From assembly GCA_016713735.1 (NCBI GenBank), contig JADJOP010000001.1, positions 372,001 through 436,000 of the forward strand: a DNA stretch of 64,000 nt, in the 5' to 3' direction. Position numbers and translations under genes: made by a program. Source of the DNA: Bryobacterales bacterium. Lineage in GTDB: Bacteria; Acidobacteriota; Terriglobia; Bryobacterales; Bryobacteraceae. Below, one piece after another: positions 47,570-56,078 of this stretch. The notes beneath the pieces are model-generated. The model searched no databases. It was not told the origin of the DNA and saw nothing but the letters and a program-made list of their open reading frames with translations. Numbering within the stretch: the first letter of the stretch is position 1; every line of letters begins with the position of its first letter.

Positions 47570-50500
47570 TCAAAAGACGAACTTGAGGGCGGCCTGCTGG
47601 ATGCGGGCGGGGGCGGTGCCGCTGATCTGGCCGGCCTGGGGGTTGCCGATGGCGGAGTTGGGGTTGCCGAAGTTGGCGCGGTTGAAGGCGTTGAACATTT
47701 CCCAGCGGAAGGTGAGTTTGTAGCGCTCGCCGAGGGCGAACTGGCGGTGGATGCCGGCGTCGACGTTGAAGTTGCCGGGGCCGACGAGGATGCCGCGGCC
47801 GGAGTTGCCGAAGGTGAACTGGGCGGGGGTGGCGAAGGCGGTGAGGTCGAACCAGCGGTCGATGGTGCGCTGGCCGCTGGAGAGGTTGCCGTCGGCGATG
47901 CGGTTGGGGCGGTCGCCGCCGCCGCCGGCGGAATTGGAGACGGCCGCGGCGGCGGTGGCGGTGAAGTGCCCACCGGTGGACATGGACCAGATGCCGTTGA
48001 GTCTCCAGCCGCCGAGGATGAGGGCGGCGGGGCCGGTGGTGACAAACTTCCTGCCCTTACCGAAGGGGAGTTCCCAGACGTGATTGAAGACGGCCAGGTG
48101 GCGGCGGTCTTCGGGCATGGAGCCCCATTCGCAACTGTAGCAACGGGCATCCTGGGGCGGCGCGTTGCCACCGCCGTTGATGTTGCCGCCGTTGCTGAGG
48201 AAGTGGGACCAGGTGTAGGCGAGGGAGAGGGTGAGGCCGCCGCGGGCGCGCTTTTCGACGCGGGTTTGCAGGGCGTGGTATTTGGCGGCGCCGAAGTTGG
48301 TGCGGTAGGTGATGTTGGTGACGTTGGGGTTCAACGAGAAGAAGGGGCGGCGCTGGGGCTGGGCGCCGGGGCCGGGGAAGGACTGGTTGATGTTGACGTT
48401 GGCGATGAGGCCGAGGGTGCGGGTGCCGACGTAGGAGACGTCGACGAGGAGGTCCTGCAGGACCTCGCGTTGAATACCGAGGCTCCACTGCATGGTGTTG
48501 GTCGATTTGAGGCCGTAGTCCCAGGCGGCGGGATTGCCGCTGGAGAGCTGTACCTTGTTGTTGAGGTCGGGCGCGACGGGGGCATCGAGACCTTGCGAGA
48601 GGCGGCGGACGGGGGCGGCGTTCTGGTCAGTGGCGAGGACGTTGGAGAAGAAGAATGGGAGGTTCTTGTAGAGCTGGCCGCCGCCCTGGCCGGCTTCCAC
48701 GAAGGAACTGCCGAAGCCGGCGCGGAGGACGGTGCGGCGGTCAGAGGTGAGCATGTAGGTGATGCCGAGGCGCGGGGCGAGGTTGTTGGTATCGACGTTG
48801 CGCAGGCGGCGGCTGGCGCCGTCGCGTCCGGCGATTTCCAACTGGGCGGTGGTGACGTTGAAGTTGGCCCAGCGGTCATAGACCTCATAGGGCGGCGTGA
48901 GCAGTTCGTAGCGGACGCCGTAGTTGAGCGTGAGGCGGTTGGTGACGCGCCAGGAGTCGTCGAAGAAGGCGTTGAAGTTGTAGAAGCGCATGCCGAAGGT
49001 GCCTACCAAGACGTTGCGGTTGGTGGCGCTGACGGCGCCGAGGGCCCAGTCGGCGAGCGCGTTGGCGGCGCCGGTGGTGCCGATCTGGCGCGTGTACTGG
49101 CCGTTGAAATCGAAGGTGCCGCGGGTGGGGAAGGCGGAGAAGCCGTTGAAGCGGTGGTTGACGTACTGGCCGCCGAACTTCAGGGTGTGGCTGTTCTTGA
49201 CGATGGTGAGGATGTCCTCGTACTGGAAGGAGACGGTCTGGCTGTTCTCAGGGTAGGTGGAGGCGTCGCCGAGGTTGCGGTAGCCGGTGATGGCCATGGA
49301 GGGCAGGCCGCCGGACTTGTCGTTGATGTTGACGCCGGGGATGCCGAGGGCGTTGGCGGTGGCGAAGGCGTTGCCGATGGGGGAGATGTACTGGTTCCAG
49401 CGGACGGCGCCGAGGCGGACTTCGTTGACGATGTTGGCGCCGATGACCTTCACGTAGTTAAAGGTGGCCGACCAATTCTTGAGCGGCGTCTCGGTGCCGG
49501 TGTCGGTGCCGTCGGAGGAGAGGTAGGGGCTGATGGGCACGTTTTGGGCGTTGCCGCCGACAGGGACGTTGCCTGGGGTGAGCAGGAGCGTGTCGTCGTA
49601 GCTGTACTTGAAGAAGACGCGGTCGCTCTGGCCGAGATTGTGATCGAGGCGGACGTCGAACTGGTCAGTGCGCTGCTGCAGGGTGGGGTTGAAGACGAAA
49701 TTGCGGGTGGCGGCGGAGCTGGTGGGGTCGGGCAGGAGGCTGGTGACGCGCAGGGCGGCGGGATCGAGGCGGGTGGCCGGGATGAGGTTGCCGGCGAAGG
49801 GCTGGCGCTGGCCGTTGACGGCGACGGTGGGGTCGTAGATGGTGGCGCCGAAGTTGGAGAAGTTGCCGGTGGTGATCATCTGGCGCTGGGCGAGGGTGGG
49901 GATGGTGGAGATGGTGGAGCGCGGCTGGCGGACGCGGATGCCCTGGTAGTCGGCGAAGAAGAAGGTTTTGTCCTTGCGGATGGGACCGCCGACGGTGCCG
50001 CCGAACTCGTTGCGGCGGAAGGCGGGCCGGGGGGCGCCGAGACGGTTATTGAAGAAAGTATTGGCGTCGAGCCTGTTGTTGCGCAGGAACTCGTAGAGGC
50101 TGCCGTGGACCTGGTTGGTGCCGGACTTGGTTTGGACGATGGTGATGGCTCCGGCGGCGGCGCCGTATTCGGCAGTGTAGTTGCTGGTCATCATGCGGAC
50201 TTCCTGAATGGAGTCCACGGTGGGGACCATGATGAGGGTGGAGAGCCAGAGGTTGCGGTTGACGACGCCGTCGATGAGGTAGGTGTTGTTCTGGGCGCTG
50301 GAGCCGTTGACGGAGATGTTCACGTCGCCACGCATAGCGTACTGCGAGGTGGCGAGGTTGCCGCTGGAACCGGTGTAGGCTCCGGGGCTGAGTTTGAGGA
50401 GCGCGGTGAAGGTGCGGCCGTTGAGGGGCATCTCGATCATCTGCTGGTTGGAGACGAGCGAGGAGACGGCGGCGGTTTGCGATTGCAGCAGGGGCGCGGT

Positions 50501-50848
50501 TTCCTTGACCTCGATGGTTTCCTGCACGTTGCCGACTTGGAGTTTGAGGTCGACGGTGAGTGTGTCGGCGGCGGTGAGTTGGAGGCCGCTGGTGACGAGT
50601 TTCTGGAAGCCGGGCATTTCTGCGGTGATGCTGTAGACGCCCGTGGGAACCGAGGTGGCCACGTACTGGCCGGTGGTTCCGGTTTCGACCGTTCGCGTGA
50701 AGCGTGTCCCGTCGTTGACGAGCGTGACGCGTGCGCCGCCGACAGCCGCGCCGCCCTGATCGGTGACGGTGCCAACGATTGTGCCGCTCTGCACCTGAGC
50801 GTAGGCGGCGAGACCCATTGAGACAAGAAGCAAGACAAACCTGGTCAT
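47570..50848 (-). CDS. TonB-dependent receptor, Oar-like, with carboxypeptidase-regulatory N-terminus
   Basis: A 1092-residue outer-membrane receptor. Signal MTRFVLLLVSMGLAAYAQ; CarboxypepD_reg sandwich (SGTIVGTVTDQGGAAVGGAR, TSVPTGVYSITAEMPGF); plug domain (IEMPLNGRTFTALLKLSPGA, VNGSSAQNNTYLIDGV, EFGGTVGGPIRKDKTFFFAD); then a long beta-barrel with repeated Asn/Arg/Tyr strands and the aromatic end QQAALKFVF. No classical TonB box is obvious. TACACT lies 8 bases before the ATG. Such receptors take up or bind large sugar or protein fragments; glycan-active genes follow on the other strand. Confidence 0.93.
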   Translation of the reverse strand: MTRFVLLLVSMGLAAYAQVQSGTIVGTVTDQGGAAVGGARVTLVNDGTRFTRTVETGTTGQYVATSVPTGVYSITAEMPGFQKLVTSGLQLTAADTLTVDLKLQVGNVQETIEVKETAPLLQSQTAAVSSLVSNQQMIEMPLNGRTFTALLKLSPGAYTGSSGNLATSQYAMRGDVNISVNGSSAQNNTYLIDGVVNRNLWLSTLIMVPTVDSIQEVRMMTSNYTAEYGAAAGAITIVQTKSGTNQVHGSLYEFLRNNRLDANTFFNNRLGAPRPAFRRNEFGGTVGGPIRKDKTFFFADYQGIRVRQPRSTISTIPTLAQRQMITTGNFSNFGATIYDPTVAVNGQRQPFAGNLIPATRLDPAALRVTSLLPDPTSSAATRNFVFNPTLQQRTDQFDVRLDHNLGQSDRVFFKYSYDDTLLLTPGNVPVGGNAQNVPISPYLSSDGTDTGTETPLKNWSATFNYVKVIGANIVNEVRLGAVRWNQYISPIGNAFATANALGIPGVNINDKSGGLPSMAITGYRNLGDASTYPENSQTVSFQYEDILTIVKNSHTLKFGGQYVNHRFNGFSAFPTRGTFDFNGQYTRQIGTTGAANALADWALGAVSATNRNVLVGTFGMRFYNFNAFFDDSWRVTNRLTLNYGVRYELLTPPYEVYDRWANFNVTTAQLEIAGRDGASRRLRNVDTNNLAPRLGITYMLTSDRRTVLRAGFGSSFVEAGQGGGQLYKNLPFFFSNVLATDQNAAPVRRLSQGLDAPVAPDLNNKVQLSSGNPAAWDYGLKSTNTMQWSLGIQREVLQDLLVDVSYVGTRTLGLIANVNINQSFPGPGAQPQRRPFFSLNPNVTNITYRTNFGAAKYHALQTRVEKRARGGLTLSLAYTWSHFLSNGGNINGGGNAPPQDARCYSCEWGSMPEDRRHLAVFNHVWELPFGKGRKFVTTGPAALILGGWRLNGIWSMSTGGHFTATAAAAVSNSAGGGGDRPNRIADGNLSSGQRTIDRWFDLTAFATPAQFTFGNSGRGILVGPGNFNVDAGIHRQFALGERYKLTFRWEMFNAFNRANFGNPNSAIGNPQAGQISGTAPARIQQAALKFVF

Positions 50849-50931
50849 GGCCGGGTAGTGTATCGCAAATGACGGTTTGGGTTGAGATCGGAGTGGATCA
50901 TGAGAAGTTCAAGAGAGAGAATGAGTGTGCG

Positions 50932-52032
50932 ATGCGGACGACGGTGACACGGCGGGCGGCGATGTGGACGGCGGCGGGTTTGGGGTGCGCAAGGGCGGAG
51001 GAGTGGGGAGAGCAGGTGGACCTGTGGCGGCGGGGCGAAGGCGGCGTGCATACCTATCGCATTCCGGCACTGATCGAGACGCGGGGCGGGGCGCTGCTGG
51101 CGATGGCCGATGCGCGGCATGAGAGCGATGGGGATTTGCCGGGGCGGATTTCGCTGGTGATGCGGAAGAGCGTGGACGGGGGGAGGACGTGGAGCGCGGG
51201 GCGGACAGTGCATGCGGTGGCGGAGGGAGGCGCGGGCGATGCGTCGCTGCTGTTGGATGCGGGCGGGCGGGTGTGGTGCTTCTTTGCGTATGGGCCGCCG
51301 GGGATCGGGTTTCGCACGGCAAAGCCGGGGGGAGTGACGGGGGCGGGCGTGCTGCAGGTGCATGCGATGTGGAGCGACGACGAGGGGGCGTCGTGGTCAA
51401 CGCCGGTGGACCTGACGCCGCAGATCAAGGACCCGGCGTGGCATGCGATGTTTGCGACCTCGGGGACGCATTTCGCGACGGCGAGCGGGCGCTTGCTGGT
51501 GCCGATGGTGGTGCTGGATGGCGAGAAGAAGATGAGTGCGCGGAATGCGTATAGCGATGACCGGGGAAAGACGTGGAAGATGGGCGCGGCGATTGCGGCG
51601 GAGAGCGATGAGAGCAAGGCGGTGGAGTTGGCTGACGGCACGGTGGTGCAGAACATGAGGAGCCGGGGGAACCGGCTGGTGGCGCGGTCAAGCGATGGCG
51701 GGGTAACATTTGGCGCGGCGGTGGAGGAGGCGGCGCTGTTGGATGCGGGGTGCAATGCGGGGATGGCGCGTTACCGGCATGGGGGGCGCGAGGCGCTGCT
51801 GTTCACCAATGCGGCGAGCCGGAAGCGGGAGAATGTGTCGATCCGGTGGAGCGGCGATGGGGGGAAGACGTGGACGGGGGCGAGGACGATCCATGCGGGG
51901 CCGGCGGCGTATTCGACGGTGATCCCGTTGCGTGATGGATCGGTGGGCGTGTTGTATGAGCACGGGGAGAAGTTGTCGACCGAGCGAATCACGTTTGCGC
52001 GGCTGCGGGCGGAGTGGGTTTTCGGGGGGTGA
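50932..52032 (+). CDS. Exported sialidase-like (BNR/Asp-box) enzyme
   Basis: A 366-residue six-bladed-propeller protein with a leader around MRTTVTRRAAMWTAAGLGCA. The sialidase YRIPAL motif is present (HTYRIPALIE), and at least four Asp-boxes (SxDxGxTW): SVDGGRTW, SDDEGASW, SDDRGKTW and SGDGGKTW. Arg and Tyr residues for a carboxylate-binding triad can be placed (YRIP, RGNRLVARS), but the full catalytic set was not verified. It may release terminal sugars such as sialic acid. Start chosen at 50932 because the longer frame from 50779 has no leader. Confidence 0.85.
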   Translation: MRTTVTRRAAMWTAAGLGCARAEEWGEQVDLWRRGEGGVHTYRIPALIETRGGALLAMADARHESDGDLPGRISLVMRKSVDGGRTWSAGRTVHAVAEGGAGDASLLLDAGGRVWCFFAYGPPGIGFRTAKPGGVTGAGVLQVHAMWSDDEGASWSTPVDLTPQIKDPAWHAMFATSGTHFATASGRLLVPMVVLDGEKKMSARNAYSDDRGKTWKMGAAIAAESDESKAVELADGTVVQNMRSRGNRLVARSSDGGVTFGAAVEEAALLDAGCNAGMARYRHGGREALLFTNAASRKRENVSIRWSGDGGKTWTGARTIHAGPAAYSTVIPLRDGSVGVLYEHGEKLSTERITFARLRAEWVFGG

Positions 52033-52075
52033 CGGGGCTTCCGTTGGGCCGCATGGCGGCTGTACAATGCGTGCC

Positions 52076-53284
52076 ATGAACCCCAATCAAACTGGCTCAA
52101 TTCCTGGCAGCAATCCGCGGCGTGGGTTCTTCCGCCGCATGATGGCGTTGGCGGGAGGCGCGGCGGCGATGCCGGCAGTGACGGCGATGCCGGCGCAGGC
52201 GCAGACGGGCGAACAGGGCGGCGGGCGGCTGCTGCCTGTATATGCGCGGGCGATGCAGCACAAGTCGCTGAAGCAGTCGAGCTATGACACGACGGGGGGG
52301 AATTCAGATCGCTGGCCGATCGCTCCGGGCGAGACGATCACGGTGTTTGACCAGAAGGGCGCGGGGGCGATTTCGCACATCTGGTTCACGATTGCCGCGC
52401 CGGGGTTGATGCACTTGAAGGAACTGGTGCTGCGGGCCTATTGGGACGGGGCGGCGACGCCGAGCGTGCAGACGCCGATTGGCGATTTCTTTGGTTTGAA
52501 CCTGGGCGACTATGTGATGTATGAGAGCGACTATCTGGGCGTGTCGCCGGGCAAGTCGTTGAACTGCTATTTCGCCATGCCGTACCGCACGGGGGCGAGG
52601 ATGACGGTGACCAATGAAGGAACGCAGGCGGTGGGTTCGTTTTATTCGAATATCGACTTTATGAGCGTGCCGTCGCTGCCGGCCGATGCGCTGTACTTCC
52701 ACGCTTCGTACAAGCAGAGCGCGCCGTGCCCGCCGACGATGACGGACTGGAAGGTGAATCCGGACGCCAACAAGTTGAAGAACCCGGATGGCAAGGAGAA
52801 CTACGTTTACTGCGAGACGCGCGGGCGGGGGCACCTGATGGGGGTGACGCTAGGCGTGCTGCAAAACCAGGAGCTCTGGATGGGCGAGGGCGACGATATG
52901 ATCTTCGTCGATGATGAGACCAAGCCGCTGATCGTGGGGACGGGTTCCGAGGATTACTTCCTGGGGAGCTGGAACTTTGGCGGGCGAACCGGGGCGCAGG
53001 CGTTTGCGCACGGGCAGTATGGCGCGCAGTATATCGAGCTGCCGGAGCGGACCGGCGGGCGGTATCTCTGCTATCGCTTCCATGGCGACAACCCGGTGAC
53101 GTTTTCGCGGTATTTGAAGCACACGATGGAGCACGGGCATGCCAACCACCGGGCGGACAATTTCTATTCGTGCTGTTACTGGTATCAGGACAAGCCGGTG
53201 GGCGTGGCGGCGTTGCCGCCGGTGGGAGACCGTACGCCGGTGGTGAGCGCGGTGGCCGGGCCGGGCGGGGCCAAGCGGGGGTAG
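52076..53284 (+). CDS. Exported DUF2961/GH172-family protein
   Basis: About 402 residues with a twin-arginine-type leader (NPRRGFFRRMMALAGG). DUF2961 features: ISHIWFTIAAPGLMHLKELV, TPIGDFFGLNLGDYVMYESD, RTGARMTVTNEGTQAVGSFY, MGVTLGVLQNQELWMGEGDD, IVGTGSEDYFLGSWNFGG and YRFHGDNPVTF. The family became GH172, with fructofuranosidase/arabinofuranosidase activities; which substrate applies here is open. TACAAT at 52063-52068 is 7 bases before the ATG with no ribosome site, so the message may be leaderless. An alternative ATG is at 52067. Confidence 0.88.
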   Translation: MNPNQTGSIPGSNPRRGFFRRMMALAGGAAAMPAVTAMPAQAQTGEQGGGRLLPVYARAMQHKSLKQSSYDTTGGNSDRWPIAPGETITVFDQKGAGAISHIWFTIAAPGLMHLKELVLRAYWDGAATPSVQTPIGDFFGLNLGDYVMYESDYLGVSPGKSLNCYFAMPYRTGARMTVTNEGTQAVGSFYSNIDFMSVPSLPADALYFHASYKQSAPCPPTMTDWKVNPDANKLKNPDGKENYVYCETRGRGHLMGVTLGVLQNQELWMGEGDDMIFVDDETKPLIVGTGSEDYFLGSWNFGGRTGAQAFAHGQYGAQYIELPERTGGRYLCYRFHGDNPVTFSRYLKHTMEHGHANHRADNFYSCCYWYQDKPVGVAALPPVGDRTPVVSAVAGPGGAKRG

Positions 53285-53335
53285 GGCGGGACAAAGCGAG
53301 GGCCAGGCGGGGCTGGGGCGGGCTACACTGGCGGG

Positions 53336-54008
53336 GTGCGGTTGAGTTGGATCGGCTGGAGCTTGCTGGCGGTGGCGGTGTGTCTGCCGGGGGCGGACTT
53401 TGCGCCGGAGCGGATCGAGTTGCCGGAGATTGCCTGTTCGGCTCCGGATGGGGCGCCGTTTGCGTTTCCGAAGATCGGGCATGACCGGCATGCGGTGATT
53501 GTGGTGGAGTCGGCGGGGTGTTCGGGGACGCTGCTGGCGGGCGAGGAGGTGGTGGGCAAGGTGCGCGATGAGGGGCCGGGGCAGCGCTTCGATTTCTCTG
53601 AGCAGTTGAGGCGGGCGGAGACGCCGGTGTTGCGGTTTCGTCCGGCCGAGGCGGGGTATGGCGAGGTGCGGATGCGGTTGGAGATCACGCCGCGGATCTA
53701 CTTTTATGGGCTGAAGGCGGCGGGCGGGGTGGTGACGTTTACGGCGCGGAACACGCTGGACAACACGGCGGACCTGTTTTTCCGGGTGGAGGCGGGGGCG
53801 GGGCCGGGGGGGGCGGAGGGCGAGCAGCGGGGTGGGGGGCAGAGCCAGTGAGCAGGCGGGGAACCTGGGGCCGAACAGCGAGCGCGATTACCGGTTTGAG
53901 ATGCCGGGGTTGCGGCGGGGCGAGGCGGTGCGGGTGGTGATGGAGAAGGCGGGGGAGGCGTTGGAGGGCGGGTACCGGTTTGTGGATGGTGTCCGGGTGC
54001 AAAAGTAG
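53336..54008 (+). CDS. Secreted protein of unknown family, frame broken in a G-rich tract
   Basis: Signal MRLSWIGWSLLAVAVCLPGA, then a beta-rich region (ACSAPDGAPFAFPKIGHDRH, RFRPAEAGYGEVRMRLEITP) that looks like an Ig-like sandwich. The first frame stops at 53851, but a second frame reads GPNSERDYRFEMPGLRRGEA, then VRVVMEKAGEALEGGYRFVD to a stop at 54006-54008, the natural end. The shift lies within 53787-53860, which has runs of 4-8 G. GTG start; TACACT is 6 bases upstream. No known domain recognised. Confidence 0.55.
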
Positions 54009-54035
54009 GTAGACTGTCGAGCCTGGGAGGTAGCG

Positions 54036-54596
54036 ATGGACAGTGTACAGAAGGCGATTGAGACGCAGTTGAAGAACATCCAGGCGAAGACGGGGAAGTC
54101 GCTGGCCGAGCTGGAGGAGATGGCGAAGGCGAGCGGGCTGAGCAAACATGGCGAAATTCGCGACATGTTCAAGAAGGACCTGGGGCTGGGGCATGGCGAT
54201 GCGAACACGCTGACGCATGTGGTGATGAAACCGGCGGGGGAGCCCGAGGCGGAGGGTGGGGATGTGTTGGCGGAGATCTACGCGGGGCCGAAGGCGGCGT
54301 TGCGGCCAATTCACGAGAAGCTGATGGGGGAACTGCGGGGGTGGGGGGAGTTTGAGGTGGCTCCGAAGAAGGGCTATGTGAGCCTGCGGCGGAGGAAGCA
54401 GTTTGCGATGGTGGGTCCGGCGACCAAGACGCAGGTGGAGTTGGGGTTGAATGTGAAGGAGTTAGCGGGAGGGGGGCGGCTGGTGGCGCAGGCGGCGGGG
54501 GGGATGTGCCAGTATAAGGTCCGGTTGAGTTCAGAGGCGGAAGTGGATGCGGAACTGATGGGATGGGTGCGGGCGGCGTTTGAGGCAGCGGGGTGA
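54036..54596 (+). CDS. DUF4287 plus DUF5655 domain protein
   Basis: A 186-residue cytoplasmic protein. Residues 1-60 (MDSVQKAIETQLKNIQAKTG, LAELEEMAKASGLSKHGEIR) match the short helical DUF4287 domain; residues 80-186 (LRPIHEKLMGELRGWGEFEV, KKGYVSLRRRKQFAMVGPAT, VELGLNVKELAGGGRLVA) match DUF5655, a domain possibly of transport or nucleic-acid function. Function unknown. A GGGAGGT ribosome site precedes the ATG. Confidence 0.85.
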   Translation: MDSVQKAIETQLKNIQAKTGKSLAELEEMAKASGLSKHGEIRDMFKKDLGLGHGDANTLTHVVMKPAGEPEAEGGDVLAEIYAGPKAALRPIHEKLMGELRGWGEFEVAPKKGYVSLRRRKQFAMVGPATKTQVELGLNVKELAGGGRLVAQAAGGMCQYKVRLSSEAEVDAELMGWVRAAFEAAG

Positions 54597-54681
54597 GGGG
54601 CAGCGGCGGCGGGGAGGCGCTCAGGCGGTGACGGGGGAATCGCTGAGGCTGAGTCAGGCATCTAAGCTGTAGTAGCTACGT

Positions 54682-54691
54682 GTGTTAACAC
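54682..54691. promoter_or_regulatory. Palindrome upstream of tonB-like gene
   Basis: GTGTTAACAC is a perfect 10-base palindrome in the AT-richer stretch 54660-54760, which contrasts with the G-rich genes. It precedes the TonB-family gene by about 180 bases and could be an operator. The 271-base gap 54597-54867 otherwise has no gene. Confidence 0.3.
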
Positions 54692-54867
54692 TTTATACGG
54701 AAAATGGAACCGGGATCTGTTTTGGATCGAATGTGCTACACTTTTCCGTAGTGGCTGCCTACCAGGCGGCGATGAAGTTGCAACCCTCCGGGCTGGGAAC
54801 GCGTCCTATCAGGTGCGCAGAGTGGCGGTGCTGTTTCAGGCCGTTCCCAATATAGGAGAGGGCGGGA

Positions 54868-55917
54868 ATGAGAGCGACAATGGTTGATTCGCAAGATCTG
54901 TCAACCCAAAGTGGGAAGAGGGATATGGAGAGCCGGCACGAGACCGAGGTCATCAATCCGGACGAACATTTGGCGCGACTCCTCCCTGAGGACGCGAGCA
55001 GGCCTTGGTTTGTCACGATTGGCCAGGACATCAAGGAGTATTTCTTCCCGCCGAAGCTGCCACCGTTGGAACTGACCTCGAAGCCGGTGGTGGTGAAGGA
55101 CATCTGGGGATTCTCGGGAGGCAAGGGAAGGCACGCGGGTTTGACGTCGGCGTTGATCCACGGCAGTTTTGTGGCCCTGGTAGTGCTGATTGGAACAAAT
55201 CAGACGGTGCAGCAGAAGGTGAAGGAGAGCGTCACGTTGATCGCTCCCGACCTGGCGCCGTACACCCCGTCGGCCAAGCCCAAGGCGCAGCAGATGGGTG
55301 GAGGAGGAGGCGGCGGCGACCGCAGCCCGACGCCCGCTTCGCAGGGCAAGCTGCCGCGCGCGGCGCTGAAGCAGTTTGTGCCGCCGGCGGCGGTGATCCG
55401 CAATGACAATCCGAAGCTGGTGATGGAGCCGACGATTATCGCTCCTCCCGACGCTCCGCTTCCGCAATTGAACTCGGCCTTGTATGGCGATCCTCTCAGC
55501 AAGGTGATCGGGCCGCCGTCGAATGGCACCGGGTCGGGCGGCGGCATTGGTTCGGGCCGCGGCGGTGGTGTGGGTTCCGGTTCGGGCGCGGGCGTGGGCC
55601 CTGGTTCGGGCGGCGGCATTGGCGGCGGCGCGTACCGCATTGGCGGTGGCGTGAGCGCTCCTTCGCTGGTCTATAAGGTGGAGCCTGAATATTCCGAGGA
55701 AGCCCGCAAGGCGAAGTTCCAAGGCAGCGTGCTGCTGCAGGTGGTGGTCGACGACAAGGGCAACCCGCGCGACATCCGCGTGGTGCGGCCGTTGGGCCTG
55801 GGGCTGGATGAGAAGGCCATTGAAGCGGTGCAGAAGTGGCGCTTCCGGCCGGGTCTGCTGAACGGCAAGGCTGTGCCGGTGCAGGCGATGATTGAAGTGA
55901 ATTTCCGGTTGTTGTAG
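54868..55917 (+). CDS. TonB-family energy-transducer-like protein
   Basis: A 349-residue protein. One membrane helix (ALIHGSFVALVVLIGTN, about residues 92-108) preceded by a 90-residue cytoplasmic part; a Pro/Ala/Gly periplasmic linker with a glycine-rich stretch (repeats of GSGGG/GSGAG type at 55527-55650); and a TonB C-terminal domain (VYKVEPEYSEEARKAKFQGS, LDEKAIEAVQKWRFRPGL). The N-terminal part before the helix is longer than in classical TonB. Conserved and less G-skewed. It probably couples the inner-membrane motor to an outer-membrane receptor such as the one at 47.6-50.8 kb, by inference. The start may be the ATG at 54868 or 54883. Confidence 0.88.
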   Translation: MRATMVDSQDLSTQSGKRDMESRHETEVINPDEHLARLLPEDASRPWFVTIGQDIKEYFFPPKLPPLELTSKPVVVKDIWGFSGGKGRHAGLTSALIHGSFVALVVLIGTNQTVQQKVKESVTLIAPDLAPYTPSAKPKAQQMGGGGGGGDRSPTPASQGKLPRAALKQFVPPAAVIRNDNPKLVMEPTIIAPPDAPLPQLNSALYGDPLSKVIGPPSNGTGSGGGIGSGRGGGVGSGSGAGVGPGSGGGIGGGAYRIGGGVSAPSLVYKVEPEYSEEARKAKFQGSVLLQVVVDDKGNPRDIRVVRPLGLGLDEKAIEAVQKWRFRPGLLNGKAVPVQAMIEVNFRLL

Positions 55918-55943
55918 ACGAGCTGAACGAGCGAATTGAGCAG

Positions 55944-55978
55944 ACGCTCCGGGCTTCGGCCTGGGGCGTTTTGTTTTT
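55944..55978 (+). terminator. Rho-independent terminator after the TonB-like gene
   Basis: ACGCTCCGGGC-TTCG-GCCTGGGGCGT: an 11-bp stem (two mismatched or wobble positions) closed by a stable TTCG loop and followed by TTTGTTTTT. It stands 27 bases after the tonB-like stop. The best intrinsic terminator in the window. Confidence 0.9.
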
Positions 55979-56078
55979 ACCGGGCGCGCCCTTACGGTCG
56001 CGCCTCTGTTAGGGATGGCGGTGTTGGGACGGGCGGGCGGCGGGAAGGCCGGGATGTTGCGGAGACGGCGGTGGCGGA

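Noticed and set aside
47522..50821. 1099-codon plus-strand open frame
   Set aside because: It is the antisense of the TonB-receptor gene and consists of Gly/Asp/Val/Glu repeats caused by the C-ending codons of the real gene.
55527..55650. Short repeated GGTTCGGGC units, considered as a CRISPR-like or tandem array
   Set aside because: They encode the glycine-rich linker of the TonB-like protein, with irregular spacing and no spacers. No CRISPR array was found anywhere in the window.
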